Made by a program: the position numbers and the translations under genes. From Variovorax boronicumulans NBRC 103145 (lineage in GTDB: Bacteria; Pseudomonadota; Gammaproteobacteria; Burkholderiales; Burkholderiaceae_C): DNA of 44,324 nucleotides. Of the stretch, positions 8,006 through 18,230 are shown one piece after another. The notes under the pieces are model-generated. The model saw only the letters and a program-made list of their open reading frames with translations, did no database searches and was not told where the DNA came from. Where the stretch lies: the NCBI RefSeq assembly GCF_001591345.1, contig NZ_BCUS01000047.1, positions 1 to 44,324 of the forward strand, written 5' to 3'. Every line of letters begins with the position of its first letter. Position 1 is the first letter of the stretch.

Positions 8006-9559
8006 ATGACGACCACGATCCAGCAGGCCGACCTGATCGAATCGATCAGCGCCGCGCTCCAGTACATCAGCTACTACCACCCCGCGGACTACATTGCCCA
8101 CTTGGCCAAGGCCTACGAGCGCGAGCAGAGTCCCGCCGCCAAGGACGCCATCGCGCAGATCCTGACCAACAGCAAGATGAGCGCCACGGGCCACCGCCCG
8201 ATCTGCCAGGACACCGGCATCGTCAACGTGTTCCTCAAGGTGGGCATGGACGTGCGCTGGGGCGGCTTCACCGGTTCGCTGGACGACGCCATCAACGAAG
8301 GCGTGCGCCGCGGCTACAACCACCCCGACAACACGCTGCGCGCCTCGGTCGTGGGCGACCCGCAGTTCGATCGCAAGAACACCAAGGACAACACGCCCGC
8401 GGTGATCTTCACCGAGATCGTGCCCGGCAACACCGTCGAAGTGACGGTCGCGGCCAAGGGCGGCGGCAGCGAGAACAAGAGCAAGCTGGTCATGCTGAAC
8501 CCCGGCGACAGCGTGGTCGACTGGGTGCTCAAGACCGTGCCGACCATGGGCGCCGGCTGGTGCCCGCCCGGCATGCTGGGCATCGGCATCGGCGGCACGG
8601 CCGAGAAGGCCGCGCTGATGGCCAAGGAAAGCCTGATGGACGACCTGGACATGCACGAGCTGCAGGCCAAGGCCGCCTCGGGCGCCGAGCTCAGCAAGGT
8701 CGAGGCGCTGCGCCTCGAACTGTTCGAGAAGGTCAATGCCCTGGGCATCGGCGCGCAGGGCCTGGGCGGCCTGGCCACCGTGCTCGACGTCAAGATCCAG
8801 ATGTACCCCACGCACGCGGCCAGCAAGCCCGTGGCGATGATCCCCAACTGCGCGGCCACGCGCCACGCGCACTTCGTGATGGACGGCAGTGGCCCGGTCT
8901 ACCTCGATCCGCCGTCGCTCGACCTGTGGCCCGATGTGAACTGGGCACCCGACGAAAAGAAGAGCAAGCGCGTCAACCTCGACCAGCTCACGCCCGCCGA
9001 AGTGGCGAGCTGGAAGCCCGGCGACACGCTGCTGCTGAACGGCAAGATGCTCACCGGCCGCGACGCCGCGCACAAGCGCATCCAGGGCATGCTGGCCAAG
9101 GGCGAGAAGCTGCCGGTCGACTTCAAGAACCGCGTCATCTACTACGTCGGCCCGGTCGATCCGGTCGGCAACGAAGCCGTGGGCCCCGCCGGCCCGACCA
9201 CCGCCACGCGCATGGACGGCTTCACCGAGATGATGCTGGCCGAAACCGGCCTGATCGCCATGATCGGCAAGGCCGAGCGCGGCCCGGTCGCCATCGAGGC
9301 GATCAAGAAGCACAAGAGCGCCTACCTCATGGCCGTGGGCGGCGCCGCCTACCTCGTGAGCAAGGCCATCAAGACCGCCAAGGTGGTGGGCTTCGAAGAC
9401 CTGGGCATGGAAGCCATCTACGAATTCGACGTGGTCGACATGCCCGTGACGGTGGCGGTCGATGCCGGCGGCACCAGCGCGCACATCACCGGCCCGGCCG
9501 AGTGGCAGAAGCGCATCGCCAGCGGCGAGTTCAAGACCATTCCGCTGGAAGTCGCTTGA
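8006..9559 (+). CDS. Class I (iron-sulfur) fumarate hydratase
   Basis: A 517-residue single-chain class I fumarase that hydrates fumarate to L-malate with a [4Fe-4S] cluster. The three cluster-ligand cysteines are visible in the expected segments: RPICQDTGI, GWCPPGMLGIGIGG and IPNCAATRH. The alpha-like domain (about residues 1-290) is followed by the beta-like domain (about 330-517) with GPTTATRMD and VGGAAYLVSKAIK. I chose the ATG at 8006 because the 44 in-frame residues upstream are arginine-rich and unlike the family. The gene is coupled to murI through an overlapping stop/start. Oxygen-sensitive class I and stable class II (fumC at 2457) enzymes both occur here. Confidence 0.94.
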   Translation: MTTTIQQADLIESISAALQYISYYHPADYIAHLAKAYEREQSPAAKDAIAQILTNSKMSATGHRPICQDTGIVNVFLKVGMDVRWGGFTGSLDDAINEGVRRGYNHPDNTLRASVVGDPQFDRKNTKDNTPAVIFTEIVPGNTVEVTVAAKGGGSENKSKLVMLNPGDSVVDWVLKTVPTMGAGWCPPGMLGIGIGGTAEKAALMAKESLMDDLDMHELQAKAASGAELSKVEALRLELFEKVNALGIGAQGLGGLATVLDVKIQMYPTHAASKPVAMIPNCAATRHAHFVMDGSGPVYLDPPSLDLWPDVNWAPDEKKSKRVNLDQLTPAEVASWKPGDTLLLNGKMLTGRDAAHKRIQGMLAKGEKLPVDFKNRVIYYVGPVDPVGNEAVGPAGPTTATRMDGFTEMMLAETGLIAMIGKAERGPVAIEAIKKHKSAYLMAVGGAAYLVSKAIKTAKVVGFEDLGMEAIYEFDVVDMPVTVAVDAGGTSAHITGPAEWQKRIASGEFKTIPLEVA

Positions 9560-10368
9560 ACCCGGTCGGCGTGTTCGACAGCGGCGTAGGGGGGCTGAGC
9601 ACGCTCGCCGCGCTGCAGGCCGAGCTGCCGACGGAACGCTTCGTCTACTTCGCCGACACCGCGAATGCGCCGTATGGCGAGCGCGGCGACGCCTACGTCA
9701 TCGCGCACTCGCGCCAGGTGGTCGAACACCTGCTGCGCGCACACGACATCAAGGCGCTGGTGGTGGCCTGCAACACGGCCACCACGGCGGCGATCCACGT
9801 GCTGCGCGCCGAATTCCCCGCGCTGCCCATCGTGGGCCTGGAGCCGGCGCTCAAGCCCGCCGTGGCGACGAGCCGCACCGGCCACATCGCGGTGCTGGCC
9901 ACGCGCGGCACGCTGGCCAGCGCCCGGTATGCAGCCCTGCGCGAATCCTTCGGCGGCTCGGCCACCGTGCGGCCCGTGCCGTGCGACGGTCTCGTGAAGG
10001 CCATCGAAGGCTTCGACAACCCCTGCATCGCCGCGCTGTGCGCGCGCTACATGGCGCAGGCCGGCCCCTTCGGCGACGGCGCGGGCCAGGTCGACACCGT
10101 GGTGCTCGGCTGCACGCACTACCCGCTCGTGAAAGACGAACTGCAGCGCCACGCACCGCCGACGCTGCGTTTCATCGACACCGGCGCGCCAGTCGCGCAG
10201 CAGACCCGCCGCGTGCTGGCGTCGCTCGGCCGACTGGCTGACGACGGCAGCGAAGGCGGGTTGGTGCTCGAGAGCAGCGGCAACCCGGTGGTGCTCGAAG
10301 CAGCCGCCACGCGCTGGCTGCCCGCGCGCGCGCAAAACGCTTCACTGCCTGCGGCAAGCGCCGCCTGA
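9556..10368 (+). CDS. murI: Glutamate racemase MurI
   Basis: A 270-residue glutamate racemase, which makes D-glutamate for peptidoglycan in the cytoplasm. Both catalytic cysteines are seen, in VACNTATT and VLGCTHYPL. The N-terminal DSGVGGLS motif is also diagnostic. The best start is a TTG at 9556 that overlaps the fumarase TGA (TTGA), with GGAAG just upstream. It gives the family-typical N-terminus NPVGVFDSGVGG; no ATG is available nearby. The gene is thus translationally coupled to a TCA-cycle enzyme, an unexpected partner. The C-terminal 20 residues are variable. Confidence 0.94.
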   Translation: MNPVGVFDSGVGGLSTLAALQAELPTERFVYFADTANAPYGERGDAYVIAHSRQVVEHLLRAHDIKALVVACNTATTAAIHVLRAEFPALPIVGLEPALKPAVATSRTGHIAVLATRGTLASARYAALRESFGGSATVRPVPCDGLVKAIEGFDNPCIAALCARYMAQAGPFGDGAGQVDTVVLGCTHYPLVKDELQRHAPPTLRFIDTGAPVAQQTRRVLASLGRLADDGSEGGLVLESSGNPVVLEAAATRWLPARAQNASLPAASAA

Positions 10369-10384
10369 CATCACTTCACCGGCC

Positions 10385-11173
10385 ATGCGCCCCCTCTTCT
10401 TCCTGCGTCATGCACTGGTCCTGCTGGGCCTGGCCTCGGCCGCCGGTTTGGGCCACGCCGCCTGCGAAAGCGGGTTGGCCGAGCGCATGCACGCCAAGCT
10501 CTATCCGAAGCAGCCGCTCGACGAACGGCTGGCCGCCTGCAAGGTCTGGCCGGCGTTTCCCGGCCGCAGCATCGTGGTGCTGCCCATGCCGCGCGAAACC
10601 ACGGACAAGGGCGCCAAGGTCTTCGACCTCGCGCTGCTGCTGATCCAGCGGCCCGACAACGGCAACACCGACCGCGACACGGTGATCGGGCGGATCTTCC
10701 TGCCCGAGGCGCTCGACGAAGACGCCACCACCTCGATCCAGGAAATCCGCGTCGACACCTCGCGCTATGTGCTGTCGCCCGACACGCGCGCCTTCGGCCT
10801 GCGCGTGCGCTACCGCGGCAACAGCCCGACCTCGGGCCCGCAGGCCAGCGAGACCGTGCGCCTGTACGTGCAGCGCGGCAACAAGCTACAGCAAGTGCTG
10901 CAGGAGATCGAGCTCGACCACGACAACGGCGGCTGGGACGCCACCTGCACCGGTCATTTCGAGAAGCTGCGCACCATGCTGTCGGTCGCGCGCACCACGA
11001 GCAACGGCTTGGCCGACCTGCAACTGTCGCGCACGCTGGTGCAAAGCCGCGCGCAGGAACAGGAAGACCAGGGCTGCGTCGAGAAAGCGCTGCCCGCGAA
11101 GTTCAGCACCGTGACGCTGCGCTATGACGGCGAGCGCTTCAAGGTGCCCAAGTCGCTGCAGCAGGCGCCCTGA
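10385..11173 (+). CDS. Secreted protein of unknown function
   Basis: A 262-residue protein with a clear signal peptide: MRPLFFLRHALVLLGLASAA, then GLGHA before the mature ACESG. The mature part holds four cysteines (in ACESG, AACKVW, ATCTGH and QGCVEK), which could form two disulfides in the periplasm. It is mostly hydrophilic with no transmembrane helix after the signal. I recognise no domain or catalytic motif. It follows murI by 16 bases on the same strand and may be cotranscribed. No function is assigned. Confidence 0.75.
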   Translation: MRPLFFLRHALVLLGLASAAGLGHAACESGLAERMHAKLYPKQPLDERLAACKVWPAFPGRSIVVLPMPRETTDKGAKVFDLALLLIQRPDNGNTDRDTVIGRIFLPEALDEDATTSIQEIRVDTSRYVLSPDTRAFGLRVRYRGNSPTSGPQASETVRLYVQRGNKLQQVLQEIELDHDNGGWDATCTGHFEKLRTMLSVARTTSNGLADLQLSRTLVQSRAQEQEDQGCVEKALPAKFSTVTLRYDGERFKVPKSLQQAP

Positions 11174-11187
11174 GGCGCCGGGGCGCC
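11174..11187. terminator. Short hairpin between convergent genes
   Basis: GGCGC/GCGCC with a four-base loop fills the 15-base gap between the convergent stops at 11173 and 11189. There is no T-tract, so its terminator role is uncertain. Confidence 0.3.
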
Positions 11188-11188
11188 G

Positions 11189-12505
11189 CTATCGCACAGC
11201 AGCCTTGTCGTGCAGCGCCGCCTTGCGGCCGCGTCGCATGTCGATCGGCAGCAGCAGCAACAGCCCGCCGATGAACAGCACCGCCGTCGAAAGGATCGCG
11301 ATGCGCTGGTTGCCGCCGGTGGCCCAGGTGATGGCACCGAAGCTCAGCGGGCCGATGATGCTGGCCAGGCGCGTGGCGAAGGTCCAGAGGCCGAAGAACT
11401 CGGCCAGCTGTTGCGGCGGCGCGAGGTAGCCCGTCATCGCGCGCCCGGCCGACTGGCTCGAGCCCATCGCCAGCCCCGCGATGGCGGCGGCCCACCAGAA
11501 GCCGCCCTTGGTCGTGACCCACGCGGCAATCACGCACACCGCGATCCACGCGAGCAGCGTCGCGGCCAGCGACACCTTGTGGCCGATGCGGTCCTGCACG
11601 TAGCCGAAGGCGAAGGCGCCGAGCGCGGCCGCGACGTTGAGCACGAAGATCAGCACCATCGTCTCGCTCGCGACGAAGCCGATCACCTGCTCGGCGTAGA
11701 TCGCGGCCAGCGTGATCGCGACCGCCACGCCGCCCTGGTAGCAGACGGTGCAGACCAGCAGCCACATGAAGTCGCGGTAGGCGCGCGCCTGCTGGAAGGT
11801 GGTGCGCAATTGCTGCCAGGCGCTGTCCTGGCCGCGGCGGGCCTGGGGCACGGCGCGTTCGGGCAGCAGCGCAAAGGTGACGCAGGCGGCCACGCCGTAG
11901 ATCGCCGCCGTGATCAGCATCGTGACCGGCACGAAGTGCGCCGCCGGCAGCCCCCGCGCCTGCGACCACAGCACGTACGCCAGGCACAACCCCAGCGCCA
12001 GCATGCCGCCGACATAGCCGAAGGCCCAGCCCCAGCCGCTCACTTTGCCCATGCCTTCGGCCGTCGCCAGCTCGGGCAGAAAGGCGCCCGTCAGCGACTC
12101 GCCGTAGGAATAGAACGCGTTGGAGACGATCACCAGCGCCATCGCGAGCGCAACGCCCATCGGGCCGCCCGCGAAGCCCGGCGTGAGCGCCAGAGCCGTC
12201 GTGGCGAGCACGCAGCCCGTGGTCGTCATGACCAGCACGCGCTTCTTGGCGGCGCGCAGGTCGGCCCAGGCGCCGATGGCGGGCATCGTGAGCATCACGA
12301 TGGCGTACGAGGTGCTGAGGGCCGCGGTCCACGCGAAGGTGGCCCATGGCGCGCCCTTGGCGATGCCGCCGACGAAGTAGGCGGCGAACACCGCCGTGAT
12401 CACGACCGTGGTGTAGCCTGAGTTGGCGAAGTCGTACATCGCCCAGCCGAACACCTCGCGCTTGCGCACGCCGGGGCGCAACGCGGAGGCTGGGAACAGG
12501 GCCAT
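11189..12505 (-). CDS. UMF1-family MFS transporter
   Basis: A 438-residue major-facilitator protein with about 12 hydrophobic segments. The N-terminal stretch VFGWAMYDFANSGYTTVV is the hallmark of the UMF1 (Atg22-like) subfamily of bacterial MFS permeases. I start it at the ATG at 12505, since the longer reading frame adds a 34-residue Val/Ala-rich leader outside the family pattern. Substrates of bacterial UMF1 proteins are largely unknown; amino-acid efflux is known only for the yeast Atg22 relatives. It lies 31 bases downstream of the 212-residue unknown gene and is probably in the same transcript. Confidence 0.85.
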   Translation of the reverse strand: MALFPASALRPGVRKREVFGWAMYDFANSGYTTVVITAVFAAYFVGGIAKGAPWATFAWTAALSTSYAIVMLTMPAIGAWADLRAAKKRVLVMTTTGCVLATTALALTPGFAGGPMGVALAMALVIVSNAFYSYGESLTGAFLPELATAEGMGKVSGWGWAFGYVGGMLALGLCLAYVLWSQARGLPAAHFVPVTMLITAAIYGVAACVTFALLPERAVPQARRGQDSAWQQLRTTFQQARAYRDFMWLLVCTVCYQGGVAVAITLAAIYAEQVIGFVASETMVLIFVLNVAAALGAFAFGYVQDRIGHKVSLAATLLAWIAVCVIAAWVTTKGGFWWAAAIAGLAMGSSQSAGRAMTGYLAPPQQLAEFFGLWTFATRLASIIGPLSFGAITWATGGNQRIAILSTAVLFIGGLLLLLPIDMRRGRKAALHDKAAVR

Positions 12506-12536
12506 GCGGCCTTGGGACCGGGCGGTAAGGGAAAGG

Positions 12537-13175
12537 TCAGTGCAGGTGGCGCGGACGACGGCCACCGCCGTGACTACCACCGCTGCCGCCGCCGGCCCCA
12601 CCGGCACCGCGCGGACGCTTGCCGATTTCGAGCGAGTTCACGAGCGCGTCGAAACGGTCGCTGAAGAGGCGATCGATTTCGGCAACCACACCGCCGAGTT
12701 CGGCACCGTCGAAGTGGCGTTCCATGAGGTTGACCACGTCTTCGACCAGCAGGTCGCGCTGCACCTGCATGATCGCGGCCGGGTTGGGGCCCACGAACAG
12801 CATCAGGAAGTCGTCGCGCGATTCTTCGTCGGGATCACCCTCTTCTTCGTCGAAATCGGTGTCGTAGAAGGTGACTTCGATCGCGGCACCGCGTTCGGAA
12901 AGTTCGTTCAGGCCCATGCACATCTCGTCGAGCGCCTGGCGGAAGTCTTCGTCGCCCGGCACGGTCCAGCAGATCTGCAGCGTGTGGTCCTTCTGCTCGA
13001 AGCGGATGCCGGGTTCTTCTTCGTAGGTGCTGGTGGCACCGTCGGCCAGCGATTTGGCGCCTGCGTATTTCCAGAGCGGCCGCAGCGCCTCCTGGATCTG
13101 CTCGAAGCTCACGTCCGAGCGCAGCGGCACATCGCCATGCACATGGATCTCAAATGGAGCGTTGTAGCGAGGCAT
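12537..13175 (-). CDS. Unknown conserved-looking acidic protein with Gly/His-rich tail
   Basis: A 212-residue soluble protein. It has a folded-looking acidic body (residues 1-185, with a very acidic patch around TDFDEEEGDPDEE) and a low-complexity tail rich in glycine, arginine and histidine (about 187-212). I do not recognise the family. The ATG at 13175 is the start because AAGGGAG lies six bases before it; a TTG one codon earlier is too close to that site. The start is only 23 bases from the CCA end of tRNA-Leu(UAA), so its mRNA is probably cut from a tRNA-containing transcript. The UMF1 transporter follows. Confidence 0.75.
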   Translation of the reverse strand: MPRYNAPFEIHVHGDVPLRSDVSFEQIQEALRPLWKYAGAKSLADGATSTYEEEPGIRFEQKDHTLQICWTVPGDEDFRQALDEMCMGLNELSERGAAIEVTFYDTDFDEEEGDPDEESRDDFLMLFVGPNPAAIMQVQRDLLVEDVVNLMERHFDGAELGGVVAEIDRLFSDRFDALVNSLEIGKRPRGAGGAGGGSGGSHGGGRRPRHLH

Positions 13176-13198
13176 CAAATACTCCCTTGTAAATATGG

Positions 13199-13290
13199 TG
13201 GTACCCGGAACGGGGGTCGAACCCGTATGCCCCGATTAAGGAAGCGGCGGATTTTAAGTCCGATGTGTCTACCAATTTCACCATCCGGGC
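13199..13290 (-). tRNA. tRNA-Leu(UAA)
   Basis: A class II tRNA with a long variable arm, read leftward. The acceptor GCCCGGA pairs with TCCGGGT, the anticodon loop is CTTAAAA (anticodon TAA), the T arm has GGTTCGACC, and CCA is encoded at the 3' end. It is the last of three tRNA genes downstream of lon, in the order Gly, Cys, Leu. Confidence 0.97.
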
Positions 13291-13323
13291 CTCGGGTTGA
13301 ACATCGACGATAACCCAAATGAA

Positions 13324-13357
13324 ACAAGCCCCGGCAACGTCGGTTGGCGGGGCTTGT
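13324..13357 (-). terminator. Long hairpin between tRNA-Cys and tRNA-Leu
   Basis: A 15-base-pair stem with one mismatch (ACAAGCCCCGGCAAC with GTTGGCGGGGCTTGT) and a GTCG loop. Leftward it is followed by TTTCATTT, a broken T-tract. It could attenuate or terminate transcription leaving tRNA-Cys, or guide tRNA processing. Confidence 0.5.
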
Positions 13358-13388
13358 GTATCGGAGCCGATCGGTCTTGACGAGAGGG

Positions 13389-13462
13389 TGGAGGCGCGAC
13401 CCGGAGTCGAACCGGGCTAGACGGATTTGCAATCCGTTGCATAACCGCTTTGCTATCGCGCC
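13389..13462 (-). tRNA. tRNA-Cys(GCA)
   Basis: A 74-base tRNA read leftward. The acceptor GGCGCGA pairs with TCGCGCC, the anticodon loop is TTGCAAA (anticodon GCA), the T loop is GGTTCGACTCC, and TCCA is the encoded 3' end. Confidence 0.97.
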
Positions 13463-13488
13463 ACGCTGAATAACGAAATCGAACTGCG

Positions 13489-13519
13489 AAAAAAAGGGAA
13501 GCTGCTTGCTTCCCTTTTT
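13489..13519 (-). terminator. Canonical terminator between tRNA-Gly and tRNA-Cys
   Basis: A perfect 11-base-pair stem, AAAAAGGGAAG with CTTCCCTTTTT, around a 7-base loop. Leftward it ends in seven Ts. It lies seven bases after the CCA of tRNA-Gly, so most transcripts may stop here although tRNA-Cys begins 27 bases further on. Confidence 0.8.
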
Positions 13520-13525
13520 CAAAAC

Positions 13526-13601
13526 TGGAGCGGGAAAAGAGTCTCGAACTCTCGACCTCAACCTTGGCAAGGTTGCGCTCTACCAACTGAGCTATTCCCG
13601 C
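13526..13601 (-). tRNA. tRNA-Gly(GCC)
   Basis: A 76-base tRNA read leftward. The acceptor GCGGGAA pairs with TTCCCGC, the D arm is TAGCTCAGTTGGTAGAGC, the anticodon loop is TTGCCAA (anticodon GCC), and TCCA is encoded. Confidence 0.98.
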
Positions 13602-13608
13602 GTTTCGA

Positions 13609-13645
13609 GCCTCAAATTATATACCAGTTTTTTGAGGCTTCACAA
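13609..13645 (-). promoter_or_regulatory. tRNA-Gly promoter overlapping the lon 3' hairpin
   Basis: Read leftward, TTGTGA (13640-13645) and TATAAT (13616-13621) are 18 bases apart and end just before the tRNA. The same bases form an inverted repeat, GCCTCAAA (13609-13616) / TTTGAGGC (13631-13638), that could act as the lon transcript end. Confidence 0.65.
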
Positions 13646-13662
13646 GTTCTGCAATCAATCGA

Positions 13663-16104
<2,442 letters not shown>

Positions 16105-16119
16105 GAGCGTCCTTGTCCT

Positions 16120-17388
16120 TTAGGCCTTTTTCGCCGTTTCGCGGTACACGAGCAGCGGGGGCTTGTTTTCGTCGATGGTCGATTCCTCGACCACCACCTT
16201 GTCGACATTGGTCGCGTTCGGCAATTCGAACATGGTGTCGATCAGCGACTGTTCAAGGATCGAGCGCAGGCCGCGCGCACCGGTCTTGCGGGCCAGCGCC
16301 TTGCGTGCGATCGCCTTGAGCGCCGCGGGACGGATTTCGAGGTCCACGCCCTCCATCTGCAGCAGCTTGGTGAACTGCTTCACCACCGCATTCTTGGGCT
16401 CGGTCAGGATCTGCACCAGCGCGTCTTCGCTCAGTTCGGCCAGCGAGGCGACCACGGGCATGCGGCCCACGAGTTCGGGGATCAGGCCGAACTTGATCAG
16501 GTCTTCGGGCTCGACTTCGCGGAACACCTCGGTGATGCTGCGCTGGGCCTTGCTCTTCACTGCGGCGCCGAAGCCGATACCCGAGGCCTCGGTACGGTTT
16601 TCGATGACCTTCTCGAGGCCCGCAAAGGCGCCGCCGCAGATGAACAGGATGTTGGTCGTGTCGATCTGCAGGAAGTCCTGGTTCGGGTGCTTGCGCCCGC
16701 CCTGGGGCGGCACGCTGGCCATGGTGCCTTCGATGAGCTTCAGCAACGCCTGCTGCACGCCCTCGCCCGACACGTCGCGCGTGATCGACGGGTTGTCGGA
16801 CTTGCGCGAGATCTTGTCGATTTCGTCGATGTAGACGATGCCGCGCTGGGCACGCTCGACTTCGTAGTTGCAGCTTTGCAGCAGCTTCTGGATGATGTTC
16901 TCGACGTCCTCGCCCACATAGCCGGCTTCGGTCAGCGTGGTGGCGTCGGCCATCACGAAGGGCACGTCGAGCATTCGCGCGAGCGTTTGCGCCAGCAGCG
17001 TCTTGCCCGAACCCGTGGGGCCGATCAAGAGGATGTTGCTCTTGCTGAGCTCGACCTCGTCGCCCTTGGTGTTCTTTTCCTTGTGGCGCAGGCGCTTGTA
17101 GTGGTTGTAGACCGCCACCGACAGCATGCGCTTGGCCGGCTCCTGGCCGATCACGTAGTTGTCGAGGTTGGTCTTGATCTCCAGCGGCGTGGGCAGGTCG
17201 CTGCGCGCGTCGCGCGCTTCCTCACCGGCCGGCAGCTCGTCACGGATGATCTCGTTGCACAGGTCGATGCATTCGTCGCAGATGAAGACCGAAGGGCCCG
17301 CGATCAGCTTCTTGACCTCATGCTGGCTCTTGCCGCAGAACGAGCAATAAAGCGTTTTTTCGCTGGAGGTGCCTTTTTTTTCGGCCAT
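16120..17388 (-). CDS. clpX: ATP-dependent Clp protease ATP-binding subunit ClpX
   Basis: A 422-residue AAA+ unfoldase that feeds substrates to ClpP. The zinc-binding domain has Cys15, Cys18, Cys37 and Cys40 (CSFCGK, then CDEC). Walker A is GPTGSGKT, Walker [10 protein letters not shown], and the ClpP-docking loop region contains IGFGA. The start at 17388 removes 37 residues of spurious upstream frame and gives the conserved [19 protein letters not shown] start. It is separated from clpP by a strong terminator hairpin, so it may rely on read-through or its own promoter. It is probably cotranscribed with lon. Confidence 0.98.
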   Translation of the reverse strand: MAEKKGTSSEKTLYCSFCGKSQHEVKKLIAGPSVFICDECIDLCNEIIRDELPAGEEARDARSDLPTPLEIKTNLDNYVIGQEPAKRMLSVAVYNHYKRLRHKEKNTKGDEVELSKSNILLIGPTGSGKTLLAQTLARMLDVPFVMADATTLTEAGYVGEDVENIIQKLLQSCNYEVERAQRGIVYIDEIDKISRKSDNPSITRDVSGEGVQQALLKLIEGTMASVPPQGGRKHPNQDFLQIDTTNILFICGGAFAGLEKVIENRTEASGIGFGAAVKSKAQRSITEVFREVEPEDLIKFGLIPELVGRMPVVASLAELSEDALVQILTEPKNAVVKQFTKLLQMEGVDLEIRPAALKAIARKALARKTGARGLRSILEQSLIDTMFELPNATNVDKVVVEESTIDENKPPLLVYRETAKKA

Positions 17389-17431
17389 GGACTTTTGCCT
17401 CGTGACAGGGTATGGACAATGATAACTAAAC

Positions 17432-17467
17432 AAAAACGGCGTTTCCCGTGTGGGAAACGCCGTTTTT
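17432..17467 (-). terminator. Strong hairpin between clpP and clpX
   Basis: A perfect 16-base-pair stem (17432-17447 with 17452-17467; AAAAACGGCG at its base) and a four-base GTGT loop, with a T-tract in both directions. Leftward it follows the clpP stop by 31 bases. It should lower clpX-lon expression relative to tig-clpP. Confidence 0.85.
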
Positions 17468-17498
17468 GCCTTTTGGGCGCCCGAGGCGCCGGGCGGCA

Positions 17499-18107
17499 TT
17501 AACCGCGCTGGGAGACGACCTGGTCGACCAGGCCGTAATCCTTGGCCTCGTCAGCGGTCAGGAAATAGTCGCGCTCGGTGTCCGACTTGACCTTTTCCAG
17601 CGGCTGGCCAGTGCGTTCGGCCAAGATGCGGTTCATCTGGTCCTTGGTGCGCAGGATGTCGCGCGCATGGATCTCGATGTCGGTGGCCTGGCCGCGTGCG
17701 CCGCCAAGCACCTGGTGGATCATGATCTTGGAGTTGGGCAGCGAGAAACGCTTGCCCTTCTCGCCGGCCGCCAGCAGGAAGGCGCCCATGCTGGCCGCAA
17801 AGCCCAGGCACATGGTCGACACCGACGGCTTGATGAACTGCATCGTGTCGTAGATCGCCATGCCGGCGCTCACGCTGCCGCCCGGGGAGTTGATGTAGAA
17901 CGAAATGTCCTTGTCCGGGTTCTCGCTCTCGAGGAACAGCAGCTGGGCCACCACGAGGTTGGCGGTCTGGTCGTTGACCTCGCCCACCAGGAAGATGATG
18001 CGTTCCTTGAGGAGACGCGAGTAGATGTCATACGACCGCTCGCCGCGGCCCGACTGCTCGACGACCATCGGGATCATGCCGAGGCCTTGAATTTCCTGTG
18101 CGCTCAT
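17499..18107 (-). CDS. clpP: ATP-dependent Clp protease proteolytic subunit ClpP
   Basis: The 202-residue serine peptidase that forms the tetradecameric ClpP barrel. The catalytic triad is Ser106 (GFAASMGA), His131 ([10 protein letters not shown]) and Asp180 (SDTERD), with the same spacing as E. coli Ser97/His122/Asp171. The N-terminal propeptide-like segment [18 protein letters not shown] is normal. I start at 18107, where GGAGAGC precedes the ATG; the longer frame begins inside the tig-clpP spacer. It lies downstream of tig and upstream of clpX. Confidence 0.98.
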   Translation of the reverse strand: MSAQEIQGLGMIPMVVEQSGRGERSYDIYSRLLKERIIFLVGEVNDQTANLVVAQLLFLESENPDKDISFYINSPGGSVSAGMAIYDTMQFIKPSVSTMCLGFAASMGAFLLAAGEKGKRFSLPNSKIMIHQVLGGARGQATDIEIHARDILRTKDQMNRILAERTGQPLEKVKSDTERDYFLTADEAKDYGLVDQVVSQRG

Positions 18108-18166
18108 GAATTTGCTCTCCGGAAAATGGATTCGTTCGCTCTGATTGAACTGTACGCCTGAGTGAA

Positions 18167-18198
18167 ATGGGGCTCGTGCCGCAAAGCACAAGCCCCAT
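18167..18198 (-). terminator. Hairpin between tig and clpP
   Basis: ATGGGGCT and AGCCCCAT pair, then GTGC and GCAC pair inside them after a one-base mismatch. There is no T-tract leftward, so it may be a partial terminator or a processing and stability element. Confidence 0.45.
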
Positions 18199-18230
18199 CG
18201 GCGTTGCTGCATGCAGCGACGGAAACCAGC

